Source: Hanleya hanleyi
Lineage: Eukaryota; Mollusca; Polyplacophora; Lepidopleurida; Hanleyidae
Assembly: GCA_036873755.1 (NCBI GenBank)
Contig: JAVTVY010033844.1
Location: 1-64,000, forward strand
Reading direction: 5' to 3'
DNA length: 64,000 nt
Below, in pieces: positions 30,501 to 36,500 of this stretch (the stretch's first letter is position 1; each line of letters starts with the position of its first letter). The position numbers and the translations under genes were made by a program. The notes below the pieces were generated by a model. That model saw only the letters and a program-made list of their open reading frames with translations. It did no database searches and had not been told where the DNA came from.

Positions 30501-33500
30501 CATAGAAATCCATTTTTAGGCACAACGGGTGTTTTGCAAACATGACAAAAGGCATTAAATAGTTTGCACTAGACATGTGGCTCCTGTAAGATGGTAAAGC
30601 GAAGCATTATCCGTGTAGAGTTTTCTTTCTTTCTTTCTCAGTTATAGTCCTCTTTTTTTGCTATAGAATATTGTAATAACTCCAAGAACACCTTTGACAT
30701 ATTCAGAAAACTTAGTCGTGTTACATCACAGATAGTTGTCTGTTACACTGGCATTTAAGTAAGAGGTGACCGGTTATGTAATCTTGGCATGGCGTAAATT
30801 GGACTAGAAAACTTCTGACATCATTTTATTGTTGTGCTGCTGGTAACGCCGGGCGTGTTTGAAAGGGACAATTTCCCATAACCTTGCAAGGGGTCCTTTG
30901 CAGTTTTAATGACTGTGTAACAGTAACTCAGTATGTTCCAGTTAATTGCAGCTATATTTCATTGCAAAATTAAAGGTTGATATGAAGTTTGACTGAAGCT
31001 AAAGGGTATCCCAACTGAAATCCTGCATCCACCCATGGCTACAATGTTTTTATATATAATAGGAGATAAAGTTCAATGGCTGTCCCGATATCCTAGAACA
31101 CCACTGGATAACGAATCGTGTACTACCACCCCATGTATTAACAATAGGAGAACTGTGACTATCTGAAGTGACACAGACCTTGAGCTTGTGAAATCACGGA
31201 GCGTGAATCCAGTGGTATTCTGGAATATCAGTCCTTCACCATTATTCTCTGAGTAGTGTTGTAAGATTTTCCTCATTTAATGGCAAGAACTAGATCAGAC
31301 CAATGCCCGAGTCAACCCTTAATTGCACTGGTTCTAGAATTGCTTGCGTCATAGTGGTTATAGTAAATCCTCAGTAAATCCAATCCAATCACACCCCCTC
31401 CCCCCAGGCCCCCCCCCCCCTCCCCCAATACCAATTTTGTGGACATGATTCAATCAGTCATTCTAACAAATAAATAATCACTTTTTGAAATCATTGAAAT
31501 AGGAAAGAATAACAGATTTTATCAGCGAAGTGATAGGGTGGCTGTCTTAATCCAGTGAATATGAGAAAAGTTGGATGCGATAACCTGGAATTCCTAACTG
31601 TACACTTACTGGAGTTGTCCAATCCACTGCCAAGTTCCTGGCTGCCTAATAGGCTCCCACCAGCCTGTGGTCCATCTGGCCGACCTACAGCGAGCAAAGA
31701 TAACATTATCATAGCCGAACTTTATCTGAAAATGACATCAATGTATAATTAATTTGACACAGTCATGAGCATGTGTTGACTGTTTCTTGATTTATACCAC
31801 ATGTACTTGAAAGAATCACAGGCTACTGGAGCATTTACACCAAAGCATTCATAATAATGTTTTGGTTTTTTTGAAGAAAAGATTTTTTTGTTAAAATCCA
31901 TAAAAATAAAAAAACAGATCGATCAGGAAACACAAATTCAGGAGTTACATGACAATGCATTTATAGGATTGATTTGTATACAGGGAGTGAAATGTTTAAA
32001 AAAAAATCTCCTGTTCCAGTGACAGGTAAAAATGATTTCAAGCTGTCTCCACCCTGAATGTGTATCAATGATATGAAATAATAATGTTGCTTTGTGTGTT
32101 GTAAACTCGCATCAAAATGGGAAAAATGCATTACACATAAGCCTGATTAGTTTGATTTGTGTCTCAATAATACATTAATTAATCTGTTGGAAGTTTACCG
32201 TTTGGAAATTTTTGAGCAAAAATGAATTAACCATGAAAAAATTGTTCGGCTACCTGTGTCTTCAGACAGGTACTAATATTTCAACCCGTCTGAAACAAAG
32301 TACCTGTCAAAGACAGGTGGACAGCTTTTATTTGGACCATTATCTCAATTTCTCCAGATAGCTGATAGATGTCAATAGCATGGTCCGACATATTAGACTT
32401 ACAGCCTACATGCTACATCCATCATATGTACAGATACTTACCACCAGAAACTTGGAATTTTCCTACAGAGATAGGTTCTTCATCTGTGGAATATGACACT
32501 GGCTGTTTGTCACCTGTCACACACATAAATATGAACAAACCATGAATTTATGGATGGAGTTTGTCACAGTTGTACTAGAATATACTAACAGGGCTTGAAT
32601 TTAAGACAGTAGAACCACTAGCCAGCCGGACTAGAGGAACTTAAATTCAACTAGTTCAAGTCCCAATTTTAACTACTGTTTCTATCGACCCTTTCAGAGA
32701 AACAAATATTAGATTAAAAAGTACTTTATTCTAGTGGATGCAAACTTGTATTTTTTTTCTTTTTCCCATTGGAAGGTAGCAAGTTTCACTAGCTAGTAGG
32801 ACTAGCGAATGTGAAAATCATGTGGTCCTTCAGCAATTTTACTAGCCTCGGTTAGCAGACCTACGCTAATTTCGAGCCCTGACTAAGTGAAATTATTTGC
32901 AAAAATTACCCCTCTGCTATCTGTCGAGTATATGTAAGAACATCTTCGTTGCACCAAACCAATTTCTACGTTCCCACTTCGAAGTGGGAACGTAGAAATT
33001 GGTTTGGTACGTGCAACGAAGATGATGTAAGAATAGCATACTCGGCATATGGTAGATGGTTACATTGCATAGTCATTGTGAAATTGGATATGAATTTAAC
33101 AATACAAACATCTAGAAATTGTCATAATATTACCCCACCACTGATGATTGTCATATTTTGATATCAAATATTACGATAGCTATTTAATTAAGTCACCTTA
33201 GGGCTAAGCTGCCCAACTAAACCTTGCTGCTCCAAAACAAACCATGATGGATGGATGTATGCATGCATGTACTTGGGCACTCCATCGCACTCTGATGCCG
33301 TGATGGGCACTGGTCGTGCGAACAACCTGTTTCATCCAACCCTCCCTAGGCTACACATGATGCAATGCATAACATTGACAGCCCTTCTCAGATGTTTACA
33401 TTGGAAAAGGCAGTGATCAATGCCATGCATGGAAGTTTGTTATGGGGCAGCAAGGTTGAGTTGGGTCACTGAGTAGTTCAATCTTGAACGTCGCTCGCCC

Positions 33501-36500
33501 ATGCGAGCGACGTTCAAGATTGAACTAGGTCACTGAGCTGGTCAGGTGAGCCAGTATCTGCATGGTGAGAATGACTGGAAATAAACTGTTTTTGTTGTTA
33601 CATATCTTCAAATCCAAAGTAAAATCAATTAAGTTCTGGTGCCAATGCAAATCTCTCGATGCTTATTCACAAGATGCTGCTTGCTAACTTATGCTCGATA
33701 AGTACGTTTATGGGTGTGTGCATTTGCATGTGTTGTTGTTGTTGTGTACGTACCATTCATATTACTGATTTGGTCTTGTTGAACTTGTTGTTCCACGTCT
33801 TTTTCCGTGTCCTGCAGCAGGGCTTTTCTCTCGTCGGCCCCCTATACAACCAGAAAGTATTACTGCATCAACACAGATCACGATAAAAGCAAGAGAACAG
33901 ACAAAATTTCTACTGATCTGTCTGTTTATATTCCGGTCTCCTTGTCAGTGCTTGCCGCATGCGCATAACTTAGGCTAATCAAGGTGTTACTTCCGGTCTA
34001 AGCCAGTCTTGGCCCAGACCGTTTTGGCGGGAGATTGACGTCAATTTTCGACCGCTCTCCGGGCCGTCATTCGTCAGAAAAGCCCTGCTCGGAGGTTGGC
34101 GAAAGACATTTTCAAGCGGAAAATGTCCACTGGGGGAAATGTCCAAAGGGGAAATGTCCGCTGGTGAAAATGTCCACTGGGGGAAATGCCCTGGATACGG
34201 ACATTTCCCCCAGTGGACATTTCCCCCCAGCGGACATTTCCCCCATGGACATTTCCCCCAGTGGGCATTTCCCTCAGTGGACATTTCCCCCACCTATAAC
34301 CTATATTTTTAGGTTATTTTGAGTTTTTAAATAATTTGTCCAAAAAAAAATTTAATATTTTTTTTATTTTCTTGTTTTACGATAAATGAGTCAAATAGTG
34401 ATAAGATATTATACATACACACAGTATATAGCAGTATTATACAGTCTTATAGCACATTTTAAAACAATAAGTTTTGAATTTGATCAGTGATTTACGAGGG
34501 AGCGTACTAGCCACCAAGTCTACGGCCGAGGGCGGGGGGTGGGTCTGAGAGGGGGGTACTTGTAGAACAAAATTATATTGTTTAAAGATACATCTTTTAT
34601 TTTACCAATATGTGATATGTTTTCTTAAAATGTTAAAATATATACTATGTATATGAATATTATATGTTATCACTATGTGATTATATGTGATTATATACAT
34701 CATATTGTTTAAAAATGTGCTATATAATATATAATGTGCCTTCTCGTAAAACTTACTGTAAAACAATATAGCACCTATTTTTACAGTAAATTTCACGAGA
34801 AAGCACATTATATATTATATAGCACATTTTTAAACAATATAATGTATATAATCACATATAATCACATAGTGATAACATATAATATTCATATACATAGTAT
34901 ATATTTTAACATTTTAAGAAAACATATCACATATTAGTAAAATAAAAGATGTATTTTTAAACATATAATTTTGTTCTACAAGTATATAGGGGCCTACCCC
35001 CCTCTCAGACTCCCCCCACCCCCCTCCCTCGGCCGTTGGCCTCAGACTTGGTGGCTACGCTCCCTCGTAAATCACTGATCAAATTCAAAACTCTTATTTC
35101 TAACCCTGCTTTACTATTGTTTTAAAATGTGCTATAAGACTGTATAATACTGATATATACTGTGTATATGTATAATATCTTATCACTATGTGACTCATTT
35201 ATCGTAAAACATATGTGGAAATCCCTATATATAGAAAATAAAAAAATATATAAAAAAAAAGTTGTGTTATGGCCAAATTATTTAATAACTATGTTCAAAA
35301 TAACCTAAAATATAAGATGGAGGAAATGTCCACTGGGGGAAATGTCCACTGGGAAAAAATGCCCACTGGGGGAAATGTCCATGGGGGAAATGTCCGCTGG
35401 GGGAAATGTCCACTGGAGGAAATGTCCGTACACCGGCTGGAATATGGCCAAAATACATGCAAAGGGTGGTACCGTAGCTTTGTATGGAAATTGAGTTAAC
35501 ACTTCATTTCATCGAGCATCGCGATCTCCCGAACGGGTCACCCGATGATCCCGTGTCCAATACCCTTGTCCATCACCCGTGTCCATCATCTGAACGCATG
35601 ATGATGCTACGGTCTGCGATAATAGGCCTAATGGAGACAATTATTTCACGAAATGTGAAATTTCCATCGGCAGGTGTAGGGAGATCGAGGAATCGGGCGG
35701 AAAAGGTGGGTCGATATAAATTTATTTTCGTTATCCGTACCCCTTGAACTAAAGGATTGGGCCAGCTCTAACAGAAAATTAAATCCAATAGGTCGCCATG
35801 ATGACGTCACAGTGATGTCATCTTCTCGGGAGTCATTTTGTTTACTTCTTTTTTTTTCAGTATTTCTATCAAATGCTAATTAGTATGATAGGGGATAATT
35901 AGTTTTGGCAAAATAAATTACTCTCGTGCCATCTTCTAAGAAAAATGTGAAAAAAAATGAGCAGAACAGACCGGAAAGATGGCCGCCATTTTGAATTTAC
36001 TCATGATCCTTTGCACCTAGGATATGTATGTGTATAGTATGATTATCTTTTTGAATTTGGTGCTAATGCTGTTATATGGAATATGGAGAAAGATCTTTGG
36101 ATTATGGACACAGATATTCTTTAATGGACGACGACTGAAATATGAATGACGGACCAGACGCTTGTAATGCACATTGTCTCAAAATGACGCGGAAAAGTGA
36201 GAAAATTCCAACGATCTTATTGTCTTCGTTGTATTCTTAGTCAGAGGTTTGGCCCGGTGTACCGACCAGTGTTGTCAATGCATGACTCGGCGTAAATTTT
36301 GTGGTTAGTACTTTTCCTCTCTTGCCTGTGCCAACATTATGGGGAATAATTTTAACTATTAATAAATGGTGTAAATATGGTAAATATGCATAAAATTTTC
36401 CTTCTACATTCATTCCAATAAAGTACCATTATGTTTACAATGATGTTTTCCCCCCATACTGGAGCCTAGCTAACCAATGTCTGAGAATCAGATCGGGATG

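Larger units (their letters stand above)
24463..31609. other. FRMD8 intron, 7.1 kb
   Basis: Apart from the repeats listed separately (26038, 26985, 27772, 29110), the stretches 24463-26037 and 29470-31609 show no coding signal. They hold only AT-rich sequence, short A-tracts and a C-rich patch (31388-31430). Confidence 0.5.

Noticed and set aside
34035..34322. ORFs on both strands with GGNVHWGKCP / SPSGHFPQWTF repeats
   Set aside because: These are both-strand translations of the 16-bp units of the foldback element.
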